A stretch of 64,000 nt of DNA, taken from contig OW804094.1 of assembly GCA_942159475.1 (NCBI GenBank), positions 130,062,755-130,126,754 of the forward strand, written 5' to 3'. Position 1 is the first letter of the stretch, and every line of letters starts with the position of its first letter. The notes beneath the pieces were generated by a model. That model saw only the letters and a list, made by a program, of their open reading frames with translations, ran no database searches and was not told the DNA's origin. The translations under genes and the position numbers were made by a program. Positions 25,338-36,495 of the stretch are shown in pieces. Source of the DNA: Sthenelais limicola (lineage: Eukaryota; Annelida; Polychaeta; Phyllodocida; Sigalionidae).

Positions 25338-26744
25338 ACACACATACCAGCTTCCATGCCAATTCACAATACACTCCCCACCCCCACCTCTCTCTCCCTC
25401 CCCTTCCTTTCTGCCCATTCCCCAATGCCCCATCATGTGTGTTTTTGCACAGGTCATTTCTTGTCCAAGCCACAAATGCAATCCCAGAGTCAAGCAGAAT
25501 TCATTCATGCACCTCGGATAAATAGGATCTGTGAGGGATGCAGGCCGTAGTGCATACGATCATGTATATTGCTTTTACTTGACCCACATCAATTATACTG
25601 ATGAGAGAGGGACAGGGCTGTATGCAACTGCCTTTTGGTTTATCTTCCATAATGCTTCAATGCTTTTTCAAATCTGAATACATCAAGCGTGACAATCTGA
25701 AGCTAAGATTCATTCAGCTCTCTGACAAGTACTAGAAAATGGCGATGGTCCAATCGAGAGCGACAAAAGACATCATTCTATAGCAGTTCGTTTGATATCA
25801 TTGGCACATCTTTTATTTTCCTTATCAAGAAGAAACCGAACATGCGTTTGATTCTAAGCACCTCCTCCGGACAGCAAATCGGTAAGACATAAAAAAATGT
25901 GTGAGAATTCGACTCGAGAAAAGTCGTCTGCAGACACATTTATCTAAACACACTTCTTAGAGAGGCTTCACAAAAAAATGTCCATGTTTTGAATGTGATG
26001 ACATGCGGATGAGCCTGTCAAGGACCTTTTTAACATTATTATTATTATTTCCTCAAGTGTCACTCATCACCTACTCTCGCTTCTGTGGTGAGCCGGCGAA
26101 TAGAGAAAACAAATATGACACTGGCTTATATGTATCATGTGAACTTTGGCTCTTTTGGTCACAACTCCTGTCATGCCGAACACTTGAGAATGATGTACAA
26201 ACACAAGAGAAACATAAATAAGCCAGGGCCTAGAAGACAGAGTTGCAGAAACCTATACTCAAACTAGCTCAAGTTCCAAACATCCTGCATAATGCCCATC
26301 GCACAAGCCAGAGATAATTGTTTCAGACTTCAAGGCTATTTTCAACGCCAGGGCGACTAAAACCCCATGATAAGTGACTTCGCTGACAAAACTAATTATA
26401 TTTTTGTCGCCCAGAAACTCATAAGGCACCAAGAGTCAATCCTTTTAGACATCGAGTCTGGCCAAATGATTCCAAGGTGAGGCAGCCGACTGTACTGTTG
26501 GAGCCAGGCAGTGAGAGAGAAAGATAGAGAGCTTGGGATGGGAACTTGGAAGTGGTAATCTAGACATTAGCGAGGGGGAAGTGACTGTGTTTGTTAGTTT
26601 GTAGCATACACGTCGACTGATCACCCGGGGGAGGAGTATAAGCAACAGTTTACCCATCTCAGGCGTGCCGCCCCCACACCACAAGCTCCAACATTACACA
26701 ACTCATCTCAAGTGTCCTCAAGTGGCCCTTACGTGGGCACGAAG

Positions 26745-26852
26745 GGTTTGTGGAAAGGGGGGTGGGGTGGAAGTGCTGGGTGGAGAAGGATGGGAGAAGG
26801 AGGGGGTACAGAGGGAGAGAGACAGAGACAGAGAGAAAGGGGGGGGGGGGGG
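26745..26852. repeat. G-rich purine tract ending in a 14-G run
   Basis: GGGTGGGGTGG and GGAGAAGGATGGGAGAAGGAGGGGG sequences lead into GAGACAGAGACAGAGAG and 14 consecutive G (26839-26852). Confidence 0.85.
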
Positions 26853-27759
26853 AGTAAAAGTGACATTGGTGTAGATCATGTACAGCGCAAGAGCAGAAGG
26901 AGAATAGAGGGGGATGTCTATTTATGTAATCTCCACAGGTATAATCCACATCATACACTATAATATACACACACCACCCTTAGAGATGCTTATTATATGC
27001 ACAAACACCACCCAGGCCTTCCTTGTCCCTCTTTCATCTATGTCTATCCGAGGATATATTATATATTGCTGTTTTAACAGTAACATGGACCCTGTATAAA
27101 TACTCAACGCACGATTGCAATCCAGTTAACAACTTGCCATCAATCATACGATTTATGAAGCACACATGCTGTTGTTTTATCGGTCCTCATTATGTTCTCT
27201 CCTCCCTCTATTTATCCCTGACACATCACATTTCCCTGACCCAGGAATTCCTATTCATCAGGAGGAATGGGATCGAATGCCGAGGCGACTGGGAGATGGG
27301 TAAAAATCCTAAGCTGTTTACTAATATTCCTATGTGTTCCTGCAAGTTTTATGTGGCAAGGTAAAAAGGTTTTGTCATATATCTTGATCGTTATCCACCG
27401 AAATGTATGTCTGTTAACATTGGTAAATACATTAGGACCATGTTCAAAAGGACCACATTGATACTTGCAACAATTCAGTTGATTAACAAGTCAATAGAGA
27501 AATTTGAAAGTGATCAAATTAAATTGCATTAACAATTACACCCCCGGGGCATCAGCTGTTATATAATTTGTTATATGTGACATAAGGTGGACTTCTTAAT
27601 TCAAGTGCATACATCGATAATTAGGAAATTGACAGACTTATGTAACATTGACATGGATAGATCTGTTTTGGTCATGGGTAACGTCAGGACATCACACTGA
27701 CGTCCATGTGTTGGAAATTGCAAGTTTATTGTTAACAAACACCTATAATCAATCGTAAT

Positions 27760-27880
27760 AGTTGAAATAATTGTACCATTTATGTCTAGCGCATCATTTG
27801 CAAAATATCTCAATTATCTCATTATAGTTTAAATAATTGTACCATTAATGGCTAGCGCATCGTTTGCAGAAAAGTTTCTA
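27760..27880. repeat. Diverged tandem duplication, period 66 bp
   Basis: The two units are AGTTGAAATAATTGTACCAT... at 27760 and AGTTTAAATAATTGTACCAT... at 27826. Both continue into TCTAGCGCATC or GCTAGCGCATC and then TTTGCA. About 48 bp of each unit aligns with a few mismatches. Both copies keep TAATTG and CTAGCGCAT. Confidence 0.85.
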
Positions 27881-29290
27881 ACACGTAGAAAACGTTTTAG
27901 AGAAATATTGGAGAGGAGGTGGGGGAAGGGATTTGAGAGAGAAGGATTCTAAGTAACGAGAAAAAATCGTATAAATCTACCGACACCCTTTGCCTAATCC
28001 TAAAGCTTCCTTCATATTTTCTTTTTAAACAGAGTAGAATTATTTACTCAAGTCCTGTACATATAGAGATATGGAGAGACTGAAAAGAAGTCTTATGAAA
28101 AAAATATAATCCTTGCAGTCTCCTTTCATAAATTGAATAGTTGTCAGGTGGTGTGAGCTCCGGAATGAGCGAGGGATTTTCTGCAGAGCATTTTTTTCCA
28201 CCTGGAGCCCATGTAGTTATATGTATATAGCAAGGCCACCCACCTGCACGTTTCTAGCTCTTCCATTATGCCAGCCCACCCAGATATGGATATGAATACA
28301 GTGGTAACATAGCAGGGCTCTGCTTAAGCAGTCAGATAATATTTGTAACAGAGTCTGGAGAATGCCGATCCCTGGAGGTAGACAGGTAATGAAATCCCCA
28401 GCAGGCTCGGCTTCACCCCTTCTCTCCTAGCTAACTCTCTATCCAGATTCCTTCGTCATTGTACAGGGCGAAATTATGCGGTCAAGTCATGACGGGTGGC
28501 AACCGAAAGACGTCATGTATCCTTTTTCTACTTTTTTAAACAAAAAATGTGATGAAAGGTGCTTCAATTTTACCACCATTCTTATTCCTTGTGACATCTG
28601 TTAGAACATCTGCTTTAGCGACTGGTTTTATTTTACCAACGCTCGTGACAACTGACATGAGTGATCCCATGATGGGCATGATTAACATGAACTGTCATCC
28701 TAATACGTAGATCTGATTGGTAAGCCCGGGCAGAAATCCACCATTTCCCATCAGATATGATACCACACATGCCAAATGACTAGCAGCTTTGCAATTTGAT
28801 AGTTTTCATACTGTTTTAGTGTGCATTCTCAGCGTTGGAAGACCCAACAACCTGTCCTATCATCACCAATACGGACCTACCTTACACGATCAAGAGTGGG
28901 TCTCATATTACTTGAAATTAACTCATTTAGAACAGTGTGGGCGATATTACCATGTTTTTCTGGCAGTTAATGCTCATGATCCAGGGCTGGAGCGACCAAC
29001 GTTAAAACTGGGGGAAAATACTACACTGAGAAGTCGTAGCACCTTTATTAGGAGACGCGGCCATTCCTACTGGCTAAATTAGCAGTATCTCACATTCCTT
29101 CACCTTGTGAGGACTCCTTCCTCAATCCATTGTAGGATTCGATGTGACTCACACGGGAGACGGAACAGGCCACTTTGGCACCCATTGTGTCCCATGACAG
29201 CTCCTTTTTAGGTTAATTATAAGCTCCCTTTAAATGCTTTCAGCTAATCAATGAGATATGATGCCATAAGAAGAGAGTCAGTGTCGAAAG

Positions 29291-29350
29291 ATGAGGGAGC
29301 AGAAGCAGGAGCAGGAGCAGGAGGAGCAACAGCAGGAGTACGAGGAAAGA
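29291..29350. repeat. (GCAGGA)n purine-rich run
   Basis: Imperfect GCAGGA and GGAGCA hexamers on the plus strand. Confidence 0.8.
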
Positions 29351-32219
29351 GGACTCTCCTCCATCTGTTCCAGACTCAGTCCCTCCTTGTCTAGATGTCC
29401 TTTTTCTACTCCTACTCCTTAGAACTAATGACAGTATCCTAATTCATTAATGGACTGGCGATAAGGAAAACAAAGTGACATTTCCATAATTCAAATAACA
29501 ACGAAGCCTTTCCCATATGATCAGGTTTCGGCATTAGCAGAAAATAGAGACTAAGCAAGAGATGATGATAGGCTAGATCCATGAATCCTGTTTGTCCCAT
29601 GGATCAGCTTAGCAGTAAGTAGGGTTTCTTGATATGATTGGGAGTGAGGGTGGGTGGGTGAGAATCATTCGAATGAGATAAATATTGCCAACAGGGTTTC
29701 CCTGTACTAGATCTTAAATCCTCCTAGAGAGGCAATGTCTTGAAAACGGGTGTTTATCAGTACCTAGGCGGATTTAGATCCTCGTGAATTTTAGAGCGAA
29801 CTGACGAAGACATCAAACCATTTTGATTATAAGTTGCTTTTATGGAGACAATATTTTGTAGCAATCAGCAATGCCATATATAGATACACAGACACTTTGC
29901 AGTAATGCTGCTGACAGAAAGCGAACAGGATAGGGCTTTAAATACAAGGCAATGGCCCACTAGAGAATTTTTGTCCTCGCCGTTGGCATTCCACTACTGT
30001 ACGCTTCTGTCAGAATCTAGTCCTATTTGGTCAATAAGTGTTTTGAGCAAATGTCAGAATGAACCACATAGTAAATAAATCCTACGTGTCATCAACAATT
30101 CAAGAACCTTAATATCAACAATACAGATTCAACCTTCTGTCTAAAAGCGACCCTGTAGACGAAGATGAACGTTACAATATGTCCTATATCTTTTAACCTT
30201 CTTATCAAGGCAACCTTCTACGCCTCTGACTACCTTATAAATGATGTTGACGTAAGGCAAGGCTCGCCATACTTTAAAGTCAGATTAACAAAGTGAATGA
30301 TTCAAATCACCAGTAACAAATACAATGAACGTGTACCTTTATTCCCCGAAAGCTCTTACAATACTGGCACTAACGTTCGTTCATAATACACAAATCGACT
30401 CGCTTTCCATTCATTCTCCTCCAGAGGGGAAAAAGGGCAGAGCCAGTGTTCCATGAAATCATTAAAGGTGAAGGGTTGGGAGTAAGGAGGCGAACCAAGA
30501 TCTGCTCACGACTTGAAAGCAACTGTTTCTGTCAGCAAGAATGATTTTCTGATTGGCTGATGGAAGAGGAACTGACTGCTCAGAAGCATGAAAAACGCAC
30601 AGCTTCCAACATGTCAACCTATCTGGGTCAGTAAATGAGATGTCTGATAATTCACAGTTTTCATTTTGTATGGATCCATACTTATCGAATATTTCAACGT
30701 TTTTTAAGTAAGATAATAATTAAACATTGATAGATACTGTGCAGATTGTAGGATGATATGTCACCTCTACTCAAAGCAAATAATGCTTATAATGCACCTT
30801 TAGATTGATGGTACTAAACGCATTCTGAGCCCAATTAAAGATTCGGTATCCTTTGCAATGTTATATCGCCAACAAAATGAATATGTCATAGAAGACTAAC
30901 CTTACAAATCACATCCAATATTCGGAGGATAGTAACATGACCCTCCAGAAGCTCAATTTACCACCACATCACTTAATTGGCATCCAATACAGCATCAAAA
31001 CCATATCCATAACCGATGATTACAGGAAACAGCGGAACTAAGCAAATATCAGATATGTCTATGTAAGCGGTATCCTGATGCCACCTTTGGCATAATTCAT
31101 AGAATATTGAAGCACCATATGGCATTTAACCATGGCACTATCTATCCTGATTCCCCTACAGCCAGTAGCTAGCATAAAACCAACCATTTAACCAAAAGCT
31201 CCATGAAAATGAAAAAAATACAAATTGAACAAATGAAGCCCTTTCGTTAAATAAGTTTCTGACTTGATTAATGCATCTACTAACTTCATTAAGGTGATAC
31301 TCCTTAACGTGAGGCAGGTAACAATTCAAGCGAGTTCTGGTATTGTAGAGATTGATGTTGTATATGCTGTGGGAGATTGTAACCTTTGCAACATGTGATT
31401 TGTTAGCGCAACACCGACCATACTGTTGAATCATCAGACGGTTGTGATCGATTACCTTTACGAGCAGGTGCAAACATAATCATAACGTGCTGTAATGAAC
31501 AGCACATCTCATAATACAAAACGACATCAAATGCCACCTGAACGCACTTCTACTGCGACTACATACATACAGACTGGCACTTGTATAAGCAACTAATCAT
31601 AAGCTAACCATGAAACACCTATAATCATTTACTAGGCAATTTGATATATTAATCCCAATGGAAGGTATTCACATCGGATATATACGCAATATATTAATTG
31701 TGTTTCGGGTCAAGGACATAATCATGCAGATCTATAACTTACTATTGATTTTCATTCGAGGTTTTTACAGCATCTAGGCTTACACATATATATGAATAAT
31801 GAGGTGGGAGTTTCACTACTAACTGAACCAGTCACTTACGTTGGTTGATTCTTAGATTTCAAGGATAACGATGGTGGAATTAGGTTTTTGGAACTCTTAT
31901 TCCACTTGATGAATAGTATTGAAGAGCTCTAATCGCTACCAACGAAAGTTGTTTATATAAAATTGACATATTGCCTTGGTTTTTACAACTTGTGAAGTGC
32001 TTCCAACAACTTCCTTTTTTCGAAAGGAATGAAACCTACCCCAACATGATTAAAGGAAAAGTTAAAACTTATGTTTACAGTCGTGAAACTGTTCTCCCTG
32101 AGGAACTTTAATTAATAATAGGAAATTATGGCACCAGACCGTTTTGAAGTTTCCATGTTATGTAGTTGGCTCACATCCTGGAGCTAAAACAAGAGCCCAA
32201 GGCGATGGCAGCAGCAGAT

Positions 32220-32228
32220 ACTTACCTG
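32220..32228 (-). promoter_or_regulatory. Candidate recursive (ratchet) splice site 1
   Basis: On the minus strand the sequence is GTTTTTATTTTTCAG directly followed by GTAAGTATCTG, with the junction between 32226 and 32225. A 3' splice site abutting a consensus 5' splice site with no exon between them is the established signature of a recursive splice site, known from long introns in insects and vertebrate neural genes. It lies on the gene strand, 27.4 kb upstream of the Ig exon. Function is inferred. Confidence 0.7.
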
Positions 32229-33096
32229 AAAAATAAAAACACATTCGTTATTTCAGTACACACACTATAACATATCACACAAAACATTCATTTCAATTTG
32301 AAAGTAATTTCCTTTCCTGGAACAAGAACAGAGGGGTCACCTCTTTGACAAGAAGCAAACTAGAAATCATTTGTAAGTAAATCAACATTCAGACAATTGG
32401 CCAAAGAGGGGACCTCTCGAGGCGTGTGTACTTTTTGAAGACAGATGTAATTCTCAGCAACGCCAGCGGGTGAGGAAAAAGAAGAGCCAGACTAACGCAG
32501 GCCATTCTAGATGGAAACAAATCAGTAACTTTTCAAGAAAGAGGAGATTGATTTCGTTCTTTGTTGAAAAAATACTTTTTCACTCGGTTCAGAGGTAGAG
32601 TGATGGAGGGTGGAGCACCTCAGGCTAGTCAGTTAAACATACATCATCGCTGTATGGGAACTTGTATATATGTCTTTGATACATGAAGATAGGTCGGTCA
32701 CTCAACAACTTAGATTAGAGTTTTAAATATTCTGTTTGGGACAGCTGGGACCAATTCAGACTCTTCTCTGAAAACTAGTTTAAAGGTAAAATAATGTCGA
32801 TCGTTTCCCACACTACATTTTGAGTAAATGTATCATAGCTTGAACACTTATTCATTTAAATTGAATATTTCATTTAAAACTGTCTATTTAGCTTGATAAA
32901 CGATTTGTAAAATACGATATATATTCAGTCCAAGCTGAGAAAAGGAAAACGTTACTACATAATCTCCGGTCACCACATTAAATCTAAGAGACGGAATAAG
33001 TGAGTGAGATTGGTTGCTTTACGCCCTTATCAACACTTTGAAGTGTTATATCAAGGGCGGGAGAGCTGAGAGGGAGGCAGTTTATGATCATACCCA

Positions 33097-33150
33097 GGAA
33101 ATAGAGATAGAGAAGAAGGGAGAGAGAGACAGGGAAAAGAGACAGAAAGG
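33097..33150. repeat. GA-rich tract near recursive site 1
   Basis: AGGAAATAGAGATAGAGAAG and GGGAGAGAGAGACAGGGAAA sequences. It would be a CU-rich tract in the transcript, about 0.9 kb upstream of the candidate recursive site. Confidence 0.8.
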
Positions 33151-35459
33151 CCCTTTAAGGTCTTACCCAGGACCAGAGACGGAATAATATTACTTATTTC
33201 AGGAGTAGGATATTAAGGGAAACATATCATTCATTCATAATTAAATTCGATTTAAAAAATGAATGATTTATTGTGAGTTATTGTCGCAAGTTGCACAAAA
33301 AAACCACAGGTTTTAACATCGAAGAATGCTACACTAGGTCTTGTGTAGTACTGTGGATGGCAGTATACTACCCCATCAGCGAACTGCAGTCTAGGGCAGG
33401 ACAAGGAGCAACAAGACAAACATGGAATGATTGAATAGGGGATGTGCATGTCCGCCAACTTCATCGTGTTGAGCATGGAATATTTACCGTTGATCTCCTG
33501 TAAATAGCCATGTGTTTTACATGATTCAATAAAGCAAGATTTCATCTTTTCCAACATGCATTTGTTTAAAATTATAGATTATTTACACGACATGTGATAT
33601 CGGTGAAAAGATCCTTGCAATTTTCAATAGAAATGTTGCTAAATATGTGTATGTCAGATTTGAACTGAAACCATCATCACATGTAATGTAATATGTATGC
33701 GCAGTGAGCCATGCAAATCCTCTATTGGAAATAATGAAACACTCTACAGTTAAGTGCTGATATTACTCAGCTTCCAGTATTATCCCCTGTTCCACATGGC
33801 CTCCAGGTGTGTCACTTGTGGGCTGGAGACTTCCACCTGGAGGAGGGGTCAGTTGGAGGGGTCAGCATCCAGGTGAGGGTCAGCAACATGAATTTACAGC
33901 TGGTGTCTATTGGACCACACCTCCAGGACTATTCAAAGCCGATATATCATCCAGCTTTTTTATTTATGTAACACAACACTGGCCTGTATGATCGATCGGT
34001 GACCAGGCTGGGGACTGCACTCAGTGTGAGGAATTTGCACGAAACTACATCATCATGATTTCTCACCAAGATTTTAGCGTTGAAATTTCTGTTCAAAATC
34101 AACACAAAAAAAATATAATGGCTCAAAACAACATGTGGAGAAAATCATGAGATAATAGCAAATATATGCAAACTGGGCAATACCTGGCAGCATGATTCAT
34201 CATGAGAGAGCTATTTCACTCTAATATTGCCAAGTCGGAGAGGGAAATTTGACACATGGCGTGACACCTAGGAAATTTAAACCCAAAGACCAGGTAGCCT
34301 CACTACACACTTCAGGCTGGGGCTCCAGTGTATATGACCTTTCGATGGTATATGATAGCATGCTCCTCCGTCACCCAACTATCTCGGTGTGAAGCATGTA
34401 TCTTCTGTTAGATACCAAGCTCATCATATAAACCACAGGAGATCCACAATTACCCTGCTCAGATACCAGCCCCATACATGTATACTGCATACGAGTCCAC
34501 AACGCATATTTTAATATATATGTTTATGGGTGTGGTCCACTAATCGGATTTTTTTTTACCTTTGATCCTGATCGTTTTGTTTTCAATATTTCGTGAACTA
34601 TGATATAATTTTGGTCGGGACTGAATGGAGATCTCACTGCTTTCATCTGCCCGATGTATAGGTTTTCCATCAGTTTCATTTCAAATTGTAAAGTAATAAA
34701 ATGAACTTATTTTCGCCTTCATGGGAGAAAGGACTTTAATTTGAAAACAATTATTAAATCATTAATAAGATACAATCCATATTCATCAGTATCTTATCAG
34801 GTAGATCCTACTTCTTTATAATGAGTCCGGAGTTTACATGTTTCCCTAACTACAGGTCTATTTAAAAGTAAATTGTAAACATGAACCGTATAAAAATGCC
34901 CATTTCAAATCCAACCATGACATTTTAGTTTCATATAAAAGATATCAACCACACAGATTAAGTATAAGTCATTGAGATGAGCCCTAGCGTTCAAATCTAA
35001 GCTATGTAATTAACTTGGGACATAACCATGTCCATATATGATCCCTCATTCTGCAGTGGAAGAGATTTTTATTTCTTGATAAGAGCTCATAGAGCTATAT
35101 TTATATTATAAATAGATAAAGGACCGAGACAGATATTAACCCGAATACATTTGCGCGAAGTAATTTATTATCATAGGAAGGAGGCAAACTGGAATGTACA
35201 GACCTCTATAACAGAATGATTACGCTTGGGAAATTGGGCAAGCGATTCCAACATGCTATCGCCGATACAAGTGGATTGAGACGAGGCTCCATGGGTTTAT
35301 AATTCCAAACTGCGTGGAATGATTTGATGGGAAACAGATAAGACGAGACCCCAGGTCAGGGAAAAGATACATTATGTTGTAGATAGCGGAAATAGATGCA
35401 GTCCACACAGGCTGAATGATTTATCTTAATATTTATAGCAAACCTTGAGGCGACGTCAG

Positions 35460-35555
35460 AAGTGAGTGAGGAGAGGAAGGAAGGAAGAAGAGGGAGAAGA
35501 GGCAGGAATAGTAGAAGAAAGGAGAATGTACTAGCGAAGGCAAGGAAGGGGGGTA
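35460..35555. repeat. GGAA/GAGAAG-rich purine tract
   Basis: The plus strand is almost all purine across GAGGAGAGGAAGGAAGGAAG and the following GAGAAGAGG units, immediately left of the CCCAGACTAGG element. Confidence 0.8.
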
Positions 35556-35587
35556 ATAAAATGTTGAATAGTTGAGTGAAAGGATAG

Positions 35588-35718
35588 CCCAGACTAGGCT
35601 CAGAATTGAGAGAGCCCCTCTAAACTGAGGGATAGCCTCTTGCTCCAAACAGCAACATACCATTAGAATCCAATCACTGACATACTGATATCTAAGAGGG
35701 TCTAAGCCTAGACTGGGG
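35588..35718. mobile_element. Short inverted-repeat element, copy 1 (131 bp)
   Basis: The left end reads CCCAGACTAGGCTCAGA and the right end CTAAGCCTAGACTGGGG, which are imperfect reverse complements. The interior, including CCCTCTAAACT, CCAAACAGCAA and CCATTAGAATCCA, is shared with 61745-61933, so the two are copies of one dispersed family. No coding frame and no clear target-site duplication are visible. Copy 1 lacks roughly 50 bp found in the middle of copy 2. Confidence 0.75.
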
Positions 35719-36422
35719 TGTGGAGGTGGAGAAGAAGCAGAAGGAAGAAGAACCTCAACAGGCAACGGGCTGGGATGCCAGGGCTAAGTTTGATGCATAT
35801 AGTGGAGGCTTTATGGCATTATTCCTCTCGACTCGAGACTTGGTCCCGAATATCTTTCAAGCCTTCTTTCTTTAAACATACATTAACAAACAATTCAAAG
35901 ACTTGCACAAGTCAAAGGCAACAGTGGCAGCGTAGAAAGGCCAGTGGAAACAGAAACAAGCCCTGGATAAAAACTAAAAGAAATAGAAACCTCGTATGTC
36001 GAACATATTCCATAATCACCAGGGACTACAAACATACGTTCCTATACAGAGCCAGTTTACTTTACACACCTCGCGTCCCACCATTATCATCAATTTCCCA
36101 GGGAAAAAAACATGAAGAGAAAATTAGTGTCTTGCCAACCAGCAGACGCTCTCGGAAGCATCGCGCTCTGGGTCTTTAGTCTGATTTGACTTGATAAGTG
36201 AAGAGTGATCTAATTTGAGCAGTCTAGCTATCCTGATCTGCATCTACTACAGGGACACATCCATAATGCATCATGACCAAGCAAGCATCAATTACATATG
36301 TCACAGGCCCGGGCTGACTGGGATAACAGATAATATCGCAAGGATGTAATGACATTTAGACATGATCACCAACATTTATAAACCGGGTCCCTTAACATTT
36401 ACAGCTACAGGGATGTGTTGGT

Positions 36423-36454
<32 letters not shown>

Positions 36455-36495
36455 AGGGAGGGGGGTGGTGATCCAGCGAGGGGGGTGGGGTGGTT
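36423..36495. repeat. (GA)n followed by poly(G) and GGGGTGG
   Basis: (GA)10-11 leads into an 11-G run (36444-36454) and further G tracts. Confidence 0.9.

Larger units (their letters stand above)
4870..32225 (-). other. Giant intron, proximal segment (from recursive site at 32225 to the Ig exon)
   Basis: This 27.4-kb stretch shows no coding region I can support on either strand; its open frames are short and lack recognisable protein features. It contains two TTAA-flanked inverted-repeat elements (6357-6840, 8132-8689), three copies of a TGACC-A-S-TGGTCA palindrome (10500, 12977, 20103), a 66-bp-period duplication (27760-27880), a foldback at 22547-22609, and scattered CAG, CCA, GA, ATT and G-rich microsatellites. 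The acceptor at its right-to-left end (4870 onwards) has a strong pyrimidine tract with a CTTACT branch-like sequence. Confidence 0.65.

Noticed and set aside
28789..29082. Plus-strand open frame of 97 codons with protein-like composition
   Set aside because: No family resemblance, no flanking splice sites that I could support; length is within chance for this base composition.
31836..31930. Minus-strand frame ending at a CAAC/GTAAGTGAC donor
   Set aside because: Open for only about 23 codons, no clear acceptor upstream, no similarity to the receptor family.
35718..36179. Plus-strand open frame of 153 codons
   Set aside because: Basic, low-complexity composition starting in a purine tract and the inverted-repeat element; no domain, no splice or family resemblance.
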